A stretch of DNA of 30,365 bases from Bacillota bacterium. Lineage in GTDB: Bacteria > Bacillota > Clostridia > Christensenellales > CAG-138. The position numbers were made by a program, and so were the translations under genes. Below, in pieces: positions 7,949-14,463 of the stretch (position 1 is its first letter; every line of letters starts with the position of its first letter). The notes beneath the pieces are model-generated. The model saw only the letters and a list, made by a program, of their open reading frames with translations. It searched no databases and was not told the DNA's origin. Location of the stretch: contig JAEZLG010000174.1 of NCBI GenBank assembly GCA_023435855.1, positions 1-30,365 of the forward strand, in the 5' to 3' direction.

Positions 7949-9226
7949 TTGAACGATATAAATCCCTTTGGTGTGCTAAAGCTTCATAAACGTGCTATAC
8001 AGATAACACTTCAAGCCGAATCCGAACTTTCAGAGGTTTTTTCCCGTATTGACGAGATAGAAGCGGAAAATCAGGCGCGCGTGTTAAACGCTTTTCAGGA
8101 GGAAAGGGTAGCACTGCGGCATTTTTCACCTACAACTGGCTACGGCTACGGCGACGATGGTCGCGATACGCTCGACCGTGTGTTTGCACGAGCGCTTGAG
8201 GCGGAGGATGCGCTCGTCCGTCCGCAGCTCACCTCGGGTACGCATGCCATTTTCACGGCGCTGGCTGGGCTTTTAGAGCCAAACGATACGCTTCTGTCCG
8301 TTACAGGCAAACCCTACGATACGCTTGAAAAGGCGATCGGCATTAGCGGTGATGAATACGGCTCGCTAAAACGCCTCGGTGTGAGGTATAAGGAGATTGA
8401 GCTTGTTGATGATGGGAAAATCGACCTCGATGCTGTCCTAAATTCGCTTGAATCACCGGTAAAGATCGTATATGTGCAGCGCTCTCGAGGTTATTCGTGG
8501 CGTAATGCTATACTACCGGAGCATATGGAGCCATTGTTTGCTGCCGTGCACAAAAAGGCACCGCAGGCAATTATCGTAGTGGACAATTGCTACGGTGAAT
8601 TTACTTGTGCACATGAGCCTGCGTTTTACGGTGCGGATGTTGAAATCGGCTCACTCATCAAAAACCCCGGCGGCGGGATTGCGCCAACAGGCGGGTATAT
8701 TGCTGGAAAATCAACTTACATAGAGCGTATCGCACAAAGGCTTACAGTGCCGGGTATGGGTCGCGAGGTCGGTTCCTATGCGGGGAGCTATCAGCCCTTT
8801 TATCAGGGCCTGTTTATAGCGCCGCATATAACCGCACAAAGTGTTAAGACAGCCGCTTTGTTTGCAAAGGTATTTGAACTTATGGGCATGGAAACGATGC
8901 CGCAAAGTGCTGCCATTCGCTCCGATATCGTGCAGGCATTACGTTTTTCTTCTGCTGAGGCGCTGATCGCGTTTTGCCAAAGTATTCAAAAGGCATCGCC
9001 TGTGGATAGCTTTGCCGTGCCGGAACCTTGGGATATGCCGGGTTATTCAAATGAGGTCATCATGGCCGCAGGCGCGTTTGTTCAGGGCGCATCCATTGAA
9101 TTAAGTGCCGATGCACCGCTTATCGCACCTTATACGGCTTATGTGCAGGGAGGGCTGACATACAGCCATGGTAGAATTGGTGTAATGTATGCTCTCGATG
9201 CGCTCATAAAAATCGGACAAATCTAG
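7949..9226 (+). CDS. PLP-dependent methionine gamma-lyase family protein (YnbB-like)
   Basis: Fold-type I PLP enzyme of the family once called aluminium-resistance protein and now methionine gamma-lyase family (PF06838); B. subtilis YnbB is the reference member. Length is 425 residues, close to YnbB. The Schiff-base lysine is Lys238 in GSLIKNPGGG. Asp212 in VVDNCYGEF contacts the cofactor ring, and RPQLTSGTHAIF (91-102) holds the phosphate-side residues. The exact substrate is not established for the family. The start is a TTG three bases after hfq, with GAGG eleven bases upstream. It is the last gene of the cluster; a strong bidirectional hairpin follows. Confidence 0.9.
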   Translation: MNDINPFGVLKLHKRAIQITLQAESELSEVFSRIDEIEAENQARVLNAFQEERVALRHFSPTTGYGYGDDGRDTLDRVFARALEAEDALVRPQLTSGTHAIFTALAGLLEPNDTLLSVTGKPYDTLEKAIGISGDEYGSLKRLGVRYKEIELVDDGKIDLDAVLNSLESPVKIVYVQRSRGYSWRNAILPEHMEPLFAAVHKKAPQAIIVVDNCYGEFTCAHEPAFYGADVEIGSLIKNPGGGIAPTGGYIAGKSTYIERIAQRLTVPGMGREVGSYAGSYQPFYQGLFIAPHITAQSVKTAALFAKVFELMGMETMPQSAAIRSDIVQALRFSSAEALIAFCQSIQKASPVDSFAVPEPWDMPGYSNEVIMAAGAFVQGASIELSADAPLIAPYTAYVQGGLTYSHGRIGVMYALDALIKIGQI

Positions 9227-9234
9227 TCATAGCA

Positions 9235-9266
9235 AAAGGGCAAAAGCAAGCTTGCTTTTGCCCTTT
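9235..9266. terminator. Bidirectional intrinsic terminator between ynbB-like gene and lexA
   Basis: A perfect 32-bp palindrome (16-bp arms starting AAAGGGCAAAAGC) separates two convergent genes. The stem ends in TTT on both strands, with TTTATTCATTT following on the plus strand. Confidence 0.8.
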
Positions 9267-9308
9267 ATTCATTTGACAGCTCTATTTTCACACAAACATG
9301 ATTGACTC

Positions 9309-9923
9309 TTAGTACTGACGAATCAGGCCAACCACCTTACCTACGATTTCTACATTGTCATAGCTCGCGTAAATAGGGGACATACTTGTGTTTTCCGGCT
9401 GAAGCCGGACCCTGTCCTTTTCAAAAAACACGCGTTTCACGGTAGCGGTATCTCCGCCGATGCGTGCGACGACAATATCGTTATTGCCTACAGACATTCC
9501 GCTGTGAACAACAATCATATCGCCGTCAAACATACCGATGTCGATCATACTTTCGCCGCTTACGCGCAGCAAAAAAGCCTCGTCCGACTGCGCACCATGT
9601 AGGAGCAAAGGGGGAAGGGGGAAGTATTCTTGAATATTATCCTCTGCAAAAATGGGTTGACCTGCTGCAACCGTGCCTACAAGAGGAATCGACTGTGCTT
9701 GCGGAGCGGCAGCTTGCGTGAGCGTGATGGAACGCTGCATGGAGGGGTTAAGGCGTATGTAGCCCTTATCGGAAAGCCCTTTTAAATGCGAATGTACGCT
9801 CGAAGTGGATTTTAAGCCGACTGCAGCGCCTATTTCACGTACGGTAGGCGGAAAGGAACGCTCTTCAATAAATGAGCGGATATAGTCATAAACCGCCTGC
9901 TGTGTCTTTCCTAAGCCTTTCAT
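9309..9923 (-). CDS. lexA: SOS repressor LexA
   Basis: Transcriptional repressor that self-cleaves when RecA filaments form on single-stranded DNA. Length is 204 residues. The N-terminal winged helix (1-65) carries PPTVREIGAAVGLKSTSSVH. The self-cleavage site is Ala87-Gly88 in VGTVAAGQP. The latent protease dyad is Ser125 (SGESM) and Lys163 (TVKR). The gene reads toward the terminator at 9235-9266. A LexA box lies 79-92 bp upstream, overlapping its apparent -35, so the gene should be autoregulated. recA in this window carries the same box. Confidence 0.97.
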   Translation of the reverse strand: MKGLGKTQQAVYDYIRSFIEERSFPPTVREIGAAVGLKSTSSVHSHLKGLSDKGYIRLNPSMQRSITLTQAAAPQAQSIPLVGTVAAGQPIFAEDNIQEYFPLPPLLLHGAQSDEAFLLRVSGESMIDIGMFDGDMIVVHSGMSVGNNDIVVARIGGDTATVKRVFFEKDRVRLQPENTSMSPIYASYDNVEIVGKVVGLIRQY

Positions 9924-9956
9924 ATGGGAAACCGCCTTTTATTGATTATGCATTCG

Positions 9957-9985
9957 GTGGTATAATACTAGTAGTATTATACCAC
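9957..9985. promoter_or_regulatory. Palindrome carrying face-to-face extended -10 elements (lexA / Cys-rich gene)
   Basis: Twelve-base arms (GTGGTATAATAC and its complement) flank a 5-base centre. Each arm contains TGGTATAAT, an extended -10 element: plus strand at 9961-9966, minus strand at 9982-9977. For lexA a -35 TTGCCG (10004-9999) fits at 16 bp. For the plus-strand gene the best -35 is TTTATT (9938-9943). A second inverted pair, ACCGCCT (9931-9937) and AGGCGGT (9986-9992), brackets the element. The two promoters overlap and point at each other, so polymerase can probably occupy only one at a time. Confidence 0.65.
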
Positions 9986-10001
9986 AGGCGGTGTAAAACG
10001 G

Positions 10002-10015
10002 CAAACACTTGTTCG
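10002..10015 (-). promoter_or_regulatory. LexA box at lexA
   Basis: The minus strand reads CGAACAAGTGTTTG, which fits the B. subtilis-type SOS box CGAACRNRYGTTY. It overlaps the inferred lexA -35 and lies 26 bp before the start of the plus-strand Cys-rich gene, in that gene's leader. Confidence 0.8.
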
Positions 10016-10040
10016 TTTTGCGCCGCAAAGGAGCGAAACA

Positions 10041-10412
10041 ATGGAAGATCATCTTCAAACCGATGATATCTGTGATCTTGATTCGAATAAAATTTGCGAT
10101 AATTGCTGCAAATGCCTCGAGCAATCCGATGAGCCAATAAATGATAGTGGCTACCGCGTGATTACAGCTAAATTTCGCGCAGAGGATACGGAAAAATACG
10201 GCGTTGAACGCGAGCAGGAATCCGCCATTGCAGCGCTGTTTCAAGAAGAAGGGAACGACACAGAAGAATATGATGAAATAGATCCCTTGGATATTCCACC
10301 CGATCTTATGGCGGAATGGGAGGCGAAGCTCGCCGCGTCTTTTAGAATGGATGAGGAGGGGGACACCTCTTCGCAAACGAAACTAAAAGGCAGCAGGAAA
10401 AGGCGTGATTAG
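10041..10412 (+). CDS. Uncharacterised acidic Cys-rich protein
   Basis: Not recognised. The 123-residue product is strongly acidic, with a basic tail (KGSRKRRD). It has a Cys cluster near the N terminus: Cys11, 19, 22, 23 and 25 in the pattern CDNCCKC, suited to metal or Fe-S binding. No membrane segment or signal peptide is seen. AAAGGAG lies seven bases before the ATG, so translation looks real. It is divergent from lexA; the shared 117-bp region holds a LexA box and a promoter palindrome, so SOS control is possible. Its stop overlaps the stop of the convergent recombinase gene by four bases. A long antisense frame across it has no such translation signal. Confidence 0.8.
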   Translation: MEDHLQTDDICDLDSNKICDNCCKCLEQSDEPINDSGYRVITAKFRAEDTEKYGVEREQESAIAALFQEEGNDTEEYDEIDPLDIPPDLMAEWEAKLAASFRMDEEGDTSSQTKLKGSRKRRD

Positions 10413-11473
10413 GTTTTAGGAGATTCCTCTTCCCGAAGCTTAACAACCTGTGCTGCGAGCCGCCTGCGGTCTTTTGAGATGGCGGCATAATGCCTGCGCG
10501 TAGTGTTCACGTCACGATGCCCGAGTACATCTGCGACAAGATAGATATCGCCCGTTTCGCGGTACAGCGAGGTCCCGTAGGTACTGCGAAGCTTGTGAGG
10601 CGATATTTTTTTGAGCGGTGTTGCAACAGAGGCATATTTTTTTACGAGGTTTTCAATGGCGCGCACGGTGAGACGCTTATTTTGTAGTGATAGAAACAGC
10701 GCATTTTCGTGCCCTTCAGCAGCCATAAGCTTTTCTCGATCGAGCATGTAGTTAAGAAGCGCAGCACGTGCTTCATCGCCAAACACTAAAATATCCTGTT
10801 TGCCGCCTTTTCTGATGATTGAAAATTCGTTGGCGCTGAAATTAATATCGTCCATATCGATTCCGACAAGCTCGCTGATGCGGATTCCCGTTCCCAAAAA
10901 GAGCGTTAGGATTGCCAAGTCGCGCGACTGCGTTAGCTTGTGGTATTTTTTTTGCGTTTCACTCAGACCTTCTCCGCTTTGTACGGCATCGAGAAGGTTA
11001 GCGACCTCATCCGGCTCTAAACGAACGATGTTTTTATCGCGGATCACGGGTATATCCACAAGGGCAGGGGGGTTGTGCTCGATTTTCTCCTTTTTGAGGA
11101 AGTATTTGTATAGGGAGCGTATCGCTGACAGCTTTCGCGCCTTTGCGCGCTCATGGTTAAACACTTCGGTGTTTTCTTCGTTGGTGTAAAGCGAGATATG
11201 CCCTAAAAACATCTCAATTTGCGTCGCAGACACGGAATCAAGCGCTGAGAGCGTAAACGTTTTAGCGGTGAAGTCCTTAAAATCTTCGAGCTCGGAAACC
11301 AGATACTTAAAAAACAGACGAAGGTCTACGGCGTAAGCATAGCGTGTCCTGATGAGTGTTGTGTTTTCCATGCCGCGGAAAAAATCCTCGCAAAACGGAG
11401 GAAGCTCTCTGAGCGCATCCTTGAGCTTGCGCAAATATTCCTTGTACTGTGTGCCGGCGTAGTCATTAGGCAA
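10409..11473 (-). CDS. Tyrosine recombinase of the XerC/XerD type
   Basis: Site-specific recombinase. Numbering is from a TTG seven codons upstream (361 residues); the preferred start gives 354. An N-terminal SAM-like core-binding domain (about 36-140) is followed by the catalytic domain. Catalytic residues are Arg205 (GTGIRISELVGI), a Lys at 229 or 232, His300 and Arg303 (HKLRSTYGTSLY), His326 (LGHRDVNTTRRHY) and the nucleophile Tyr336. I prefer the TTG at 11473 because a perfect AAGGAGG lies inside the first codons of the longer form, with nothing upstream of it. No phage or transposon genes are nearby, and the residues are intact. A perfect 14-bp inverted repeat with a 6-bp centre lies 82 bp upstream, possibly its recombination site or operator. 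Confidence 0.9.
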   Translation of the reverse strand: MPNDYAGTQYKEYLRKLKDALRELPPFCEDFFRGMENTTLIRTRYAYAVDLRLFFKYLVSELEDFKDFTAKTFTLSALDSVSATQIEMFLGHISLYTNEENTEVFNHERAKARKLSAIRSLYKYFLKKEKIEHNPPALVDIPVIRDKNIVRLEPDEVANLLDAVQSGEGLSETQKKYHKLTQSRDLAILTLFLGTGIRISELVGIDMDDINFSANEFSIIRKGGKQDILVFGDEARAALLNYMLDREKLMAAEGHENALFLSLQNKRLTVRAIENLVKKYASVATPLKKISPHKLRSTYGTSLYRETGDIYLVADVLGHRDVNTTRRHYAAISKDRRRLAAQVVKLREEESPKT

Positions 11474-11555
11474 GCTTACTCGCGCCTCCTTCAAAAATAC
11501 GTTTTCGGTGGGGGAATGAAAAAGTATCTCTAGAAATCCATCTTTCCATAATTTA

Positions 11556-11589
11556 TACTATTCGTTAAAGACAAGTTTAACGAATAGTA
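11556..11589. repeat. Perfect inverted repeat with 6-bp centre (dif-like or operator)
   Basis: The arms TACTATTCGTTAAA (11556-11569) and its exact complement (11576-11589) flank GACAAG. It lies in the gap between rnhA and the recombinase gene. The geometry resembles tyrosine-recombinase core sites. It lacks the T-run expected of a terminator for rnhA. TATAAA lies at its edge on the recombinase coding strand, so an operator role is also possible. Confidence 0.6.
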
Positions 11590-11618
11590 AGGGATAAATC
11601 AAGAGTCAAAATGGATAT

Positions 11619-12080
11619 TTACGGCGTTTTAGCAGCCTCTTCCGTACGAAGCTGCGCGATGGCCCCTCTTGCAAGCGCATCGCAGCGGTTGTTGTACGCG
11701 TTGTCGCTGTGGCCTTTTACTTTGATCCATTCCACGCGATGTGTTTTAGTAAGTGAAATCAATTCCTCCCAAAGGTCTCGGTTCTCCACATCTTTTTTTG
11801 AGCTCGTTCTCCAACCGTTCATCTGCCATTGATGAATCCATCGTTCGTTAAATGCACGCGCCAAATAAGCGCTGTCCGTATAAAGCTTCACTTCACAAGG
11901 TTCTTTAAGTGCTTTGAGAGCTTCGATGGCAGCCATAAGCTCCATACGGTTATTGGTTGTATGCGCCTCAGAACCGGAAAGCTCCTTTTCCGCCTCGTTG
12001 TATTTTAAAACTGCGCCCCAGCCGCCGGGTCCCGGGTTTCCCGAGCATGCTCCGTCCGTATAAATTGTTATAATTTTCAC
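11619..12080 (-). CDS. rnhA: Ribonuclease HI
   Basis: Degrades the RNA strand of RNA/DNA hybrids (R-loops, primers). Length is 153 residues from the preferred start. The four catalytic acids are all present: Asp9 (IYTDGACSGNPGPGG), Glu47 (NNRMELMAA), Asp69 (LYTDSAYL) and Asp134 (NNRCDALAR). The basic handle region with QWQMNGWRTSSKK makes it the classical bacterial type. I chose the GTG at 12080, since GGGGGA lies seven bases upstream; a TTG two codons earlier is too close to that site. It is transcribed alone, away from tRNA-Trp. Confidence 0.95.
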   Translation of the reverse strand: MKIITIYTDGACSGNPGPGGWGAVLKYNEAEKELSGSEAHTTNNRMELMAAIEALKALKEPCEVKLYTDSAYLARAFNERWIHQWQMNGWRTSSKKDVENRDLWEELISLTKTHRVEWIKVKGHSDNAYNNRCDALARGAIAQLRTEEAAKTP

Positions 12081-12108
12081 AAACAAATCCCCCGTATGTA
12101 CTGTTTCT

Positions 12109-12137
12109 ATTATAACATCCGGTCTATATCCTTGAAA
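12109..12137 (-). promoter_or_regulatory. Promoter of rnhA
   Basis: On the minus strand a perfect -10 TATAAT (12114-12109) lies 28 bp before the rnhA GTG, with a weak -35 TTTCAA (12137-12132) at 17 bp. Confidence 0.6.
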
Positions 12138-12150
12138 GCGGATTCTTCGA

Positions 12151-12180
12151 TTGACACCGATAAAGCAGAAATGCTATAAT
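12151..12180 (+). promoter_or_regulatory. Promoter of tRNA-Trp
   Basis: Perfect TTGACA (12151-12156) and perfect TATAAT (12175-12180) with an 18-bp spacer, ending 17 bp before tRNA-Trp. Confidence 0.92.
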
Positions 12181-12197
12181 ACCAACGTTGCAAATTT

Positions 12198-12271
12198 AGG
12201 GGCATGATGTAATGGTAACATAGCGGTCTCCAAAACCGTTCTTGAGGGTTCGAGTCCTTCTGCCCCTGCCA
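12198..12271 (+). tRNA. tRNA-Trp (anticodon CCA), CCA end encoded
   Basis: The acceptor stem AGGGGCA pairs fully with TGCCCCT, the discriminator is G, and the CCA end is encoded at 12269-12271. The anticodon stem GCGGT/ACCGT encloses CTCCAAA, giving anticodon CCA (Trp). The T arm has GGTTCGAGTCC. Confidence 0.97.
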
Positions 12272-12299
12272 AAGAAACCACGCGAAAGCGTGGTTTCTT
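12272..12299 (+). terminator. Terminator of tRNA-Trp
   Basis: A perfect 12-bp stem (AAGAAACCACGC and its complement) closed by a GAAA tetraloop starts at the base after the tRNA CCA. The descending arm ends TTTCTT; there is no longer T-run. Confidence 0.75.
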
Positions 12300-12466
12300 C
12301 AACTATGTTTGCTTTTCAACTACGTTATCAGTATTAACGCCTGTATTGCTTTAAGCCAAAAACAATAGAACTAAAATAATCTATACGATGCCTTTTAACC
12401 ACATATCTATCAATTCGTACCGACTGCGGATAAACAATAGAAAACCTCTCCCCCGCCGATTATACT
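12299..12466 (+). promoter_or_regulatory. Upstream region of the LytTR gene with short direct repeats
   Basis: This 194-bp gap has no gene. TCAACTAYGTT occurs at 12299-12309 and 12316-12326. AAACAATAGAA occurs exactly at 12360-12370 and 12432-12442. A possible -10 TATACT (12461-12466) has a weak -35 TAGAAA (12438-12443) that overlaps the second AAACAATAGAA copy. LytTR proteins bind direct repeats, so these could be autoregulatory sites, but their spacing does not fit the usual arrangement closely. Confidence 0.35.
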
Positions 12467-12493
12467 TGCAATATGACAAGGAGATGAAAAAAC

Positions 12494-12934
12494 GTGCAGA
12501 TTGAAGTCAAGCTTGACGCATCCTTAAGTGAACCCAAGGTTGTTATCTATGCCGACAGGATGAGCGACGAAGTGAGCGACATCGTCAAGAAGCTGTCCGA
12601 GGATATCCCGCAGATGATTGCCGGTTTTCACGAAAACACCCTTGAATTATTGGAGCCGACGGAGATCATCCGCGTGTATGCCGCTGCCGGAAAAACCTTA
12701 GCGGAAACGGAAAAGGGCGAATATTCGCTCCGACTTCGCCTTTATGAGGTGGAGAATAGGCTCGACAAACGGAGTTTTGTGCGGATATCCAACTCTGAGA
12801 TTATCCATCTAAAAAAGGTGAAGACATTCGACTTGAGCTTTACGGGAACAATTTGCGTCGCTTTTAAAAACGGTACAGTCACGTATGTTTCGAGACGATA
12901 TGTCAGAAAAATCAAACAAGTATTGGGAATATGA
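12494..12934 (+). CDS. LytTR family DNA-binding regulator
   Basis: Stand-alone LytTR transcription regulator, 146 residues, with no receiver domain. The N-terminal part (1-45) is a short extension; the LytTR domain spans about 50-146 with IRVYAAAGKTLAETEKGEYSL-like strands, RLDKRSFVRISNSEIIHLKKV and the terminal YVSRRYVRKIKQVLGI, all typical of the fold. The start is GTG with AAGGAG ten bases upstream. The next gene, ten bases on, encodes a DUF3021 membrane protein. This pair is common in Firmicutes and resembles LytTR regulatory systems in which a membrane partner restrains the regulator; that role is inferred here. Confidence 0.9.
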   Translation: MQIEVKLDASLSEPKVVIYADRMSDEVSDIVKKLSEDIPQMIAGFHENTLELLEPTEIIRVYAAAGKTLAETEKGEYSLRLRLYEVENRLDKRSFVRISNSEIIHLKKVKTFDLSFTGTICVAFKNGTVTYVSRRYVRKIKQVLGI

Positions 12935-12944
12935 GGAGGTAACT

Positions 12945-13394
12945 ATGAAGAAAATTGTGTTTTTGCGCGGGCTTTTGGGGTTTCCGCTCGGTATCACAGT
13001 GGGCTATATCATTACCATTTTTATTTCGTTTAGCTTAGGTACCGGTCAATATTCGCCTTGTGTACCGCAACTTGCCGAGGCTTTGGGGAATGAAGTCGGT
13101 GCAGTTGTTTTACAGGCAACACTTTGCGGGCTAATCGGGGCCTCTTTTGCGGCATGTTCCGTGATTTGGGAAATGGAAAAATGGAGCATTGCAAAGCAAA
13201 CGGGTATCTATTTTCTCATAACAGCTCTTACAATGATGCCGATTGCTTATTTTCTAAACTGGATGGAGCATACGGTAACCGGATTTCTGGTTTATTTCGG
13301 TGTTTTTGTCGTGATCTTTTTAATCATATGGGCAATCCAATACCTAATTTGGCGAAGAAAGATCAACCAAATGAACGAAAAGCTGAAAAAATAA
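12945..13394 (+). CDS. DUF3021 family membrane protein, partner of the LytTR regulator
   Basis: Integral membrane protein of 149 residues with four predicted hydrophobic helices, near residues 5-30, 48-72, 78-102 and 108-132, and a basic tail (RRKINQMNEKLKK). Family DUF3021 has no established biochemical activity; its members are usually encoded beside LytTR regulators and may act as sensors or antagonists. I chose the ATG at 12945 because GAGGAGGT lies just upstream; an in-frame ATG 20 codons earlier would overlap the LytTR gene. A strong hairpin follows the stop, so this is a two-gene operon. Confidence 0.87.
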   Translation: MKKIVFLRGLLGFPLGITVGYIITIFISFSLGTGQYSPCVPQLAEALGNEVGAVVLQATLCGLIGASFAACSVIWEMEKWSIAKQTGIYFLITALTMMPIAYFLNWMEHTVTGFLVYFGVFVVIFLIIWAIQYLIWRRKINQMNEKLKK

Positions 13395-13405
13395 AGACTG
13401 AAAAA

Positions 13406-13445
13406 GTAAAAGCGGCTGATTTCTTAAGAAGTCAGCCGCTTTTAC
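13406..13445. terminator. Bidirectional terminator between DUF3021 gene and dipeptidase gene
   Basis: Twenty-base arms starting GTAAAAGCGGCTGA pair with one G-U mismatch and no loop beyond the centre. On the minus strand the stem is followed by TTTTT, a good intrinsic terminator for the dipeptidase gene. It also closes the LytTR operon on the plus strand. Confidence 0.85.
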
Positions 13446-13451
13446 GTTGTT

Positions 13452-14387
13452 TCAAACGCAGAACCTTGCGATGTAGTTGCTGAGATTTTCATAAGCAATC
13501 TTTTGAATATCCGCTTCTGAAAAGCCTTCGCGCCTGAGTGCCTCAAAGAGCTTTGGAAAGTTGCCGCTGTGCTCCATATCGAACGGGTAGACGCTCATGC
13601 CGTCAAAGTCTGAACCTAGCCCTACGGCGTCTATGCCTGCAATGCCGGCAATATGCGAAATGTGTCTTATAATATCGGTGATAGATGCCGTTTTTTTGTC
13701 CGTTAACTGCGGCGGATAGAAATTGACGCAAACCACACCATTTTGCTTTGCGATTGCACGAATGTGCTCATCCGTGAGCGAACGCGGATGGCTGCATACA
13801 GCGCAGGCGTTTGAGTGAGAAGCAAAAATGGGAACGGTAGCGATCTCCAACACCTCGTCAATGCCTGCACCGTTTAAATGCGCTACGTCGGGCGCGATGC
13901 CGATGCGGCACATCTCCTCCACTACCCTTCTGCCAAGCTCCGTAAGACCCTTTTTGCCGCGTCTCATCGCGGGTGACGCAAGCTCGTTGGTAGAGTTCCA
14001 GGTAAGCGTCATGGCGCGTACACCGAGTCTATGGAAAAGCCGCAGGTTTTCCAGCCTTCCGTGAATTGCCTCACCGCCTTCCACAGTCAATACCGTAGCG
14101 ATTTTGCCGCTTTGCCGGGAAAAACCTTTTGAAAAAGGCACAAGGGAGTCGTTCTCCTCGAGCATCCGCCAGTATGCATCAAAGAGATCGAGAGCTTGCT
14201 GCAAGCAAGATAAACGGCCTGCAGGATCCACCCACGCCGCAAAAAATTGCAGTTTAACATTCCCTTTGGACATTCGCTCCAAATTAAGTGATTGATGCTT
14301 TTTGAGCGATTGTAAGCGAAAGCCGTTATGCACCATGTAGTAAAGAAAATCACAGTGTGCATCAGCAACGGGAATACGGTTTTCCAT
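13452..14387 (-). CDS. M19 family (membrane/renal-type) dipeptidase
   Basis: Zinc dipeptidase of 311 residues. All metal and catalytic residues of the renal dipeptidase family can be placed: His11 and Asp13 (DAHCD), the bridging Glu103 (TVEGGEA), His170 (DVAH), His191 (ASHSNA) and Asp260 (GSDFDG). There is no signal peptide or anchor, so the enzyme is probably cytoplasmic despite the family name. The natural substrate is unknown; family members cleave dipeptides including those with D-residues. GAGG lies seven bases before the ATG. It is flanked by terminators on both sides and so is likely transcribed alone. Confidence 0.93.
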   Translation of the reverse strand: MENRIPVADAHCDFLYYMVHNGFRLQSLKKHQSLNLERMSKGNVKLQFFAAWVDPAGRLSCLQQALDLFDAYWRMLEENDSLVPFSKGFSRQSGKIATVLTVEGGEAIHGRLENLRLFHRLGVRAMTLTWNSTNELASPAMRRGKKGLTELGRRVVEEMCRIGIAPDVAHLNGAGIDEVLEIATVPIFASHSNACAVCSHPRSLTDEHIRAIAKQNGVVCVNFYPPQLTDKKTASITDIIRHISHIAGIAGIDAVGLGSDFDGMSVYPFDMEHSGNFPKLFEALRREGFSEADIQKIAYENLSNYIARFCV

Positions 14388-14410
14388 GTACTTGCCTCTT
14401 TCTTAAACAT

Positions 14411-14444
14411 AAAAGGGATATACTTTTTCAAGCATATCCCTTTT
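14411..14444 (-). terminator. Terminator downstream of rny
   Basis: An 11-bp perfect stem (AAAAGGGATAT and its complement) with a 12-base loop lies 20 bases past the rny stop. The minus strand runs into CCCTTTTATGTTT. Confidence 0.7.
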
Positions 14445-14463
14445 TCAATGAAGGCGCAACGCC

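Noticed and set aside
9939..10376. Antisense frame of 145 codons opposite the Cys-rich gene, with hydrophobic stretches
   Set aside because: No ribosome-binding site, and it runs through the lexA promoter region; the plus-strand gene has AAAGGAG and a Cys motif. The hydrophobicity is the mirror of an acidic gene.
11028..11042. LexA box-like CGAAC followed by GTT inside the recombinase gene
   Set aside because: The spacing between the half-sites is three bases instead of four, and it lies deep inside coding sequence.
10409..11473. Integrase of a prophage or integrative element
   Set aside because: No phage, plasmid or transposon genes, no attachment-site repeats and no tRNA junction beside it; flanks are housekeeping genes.
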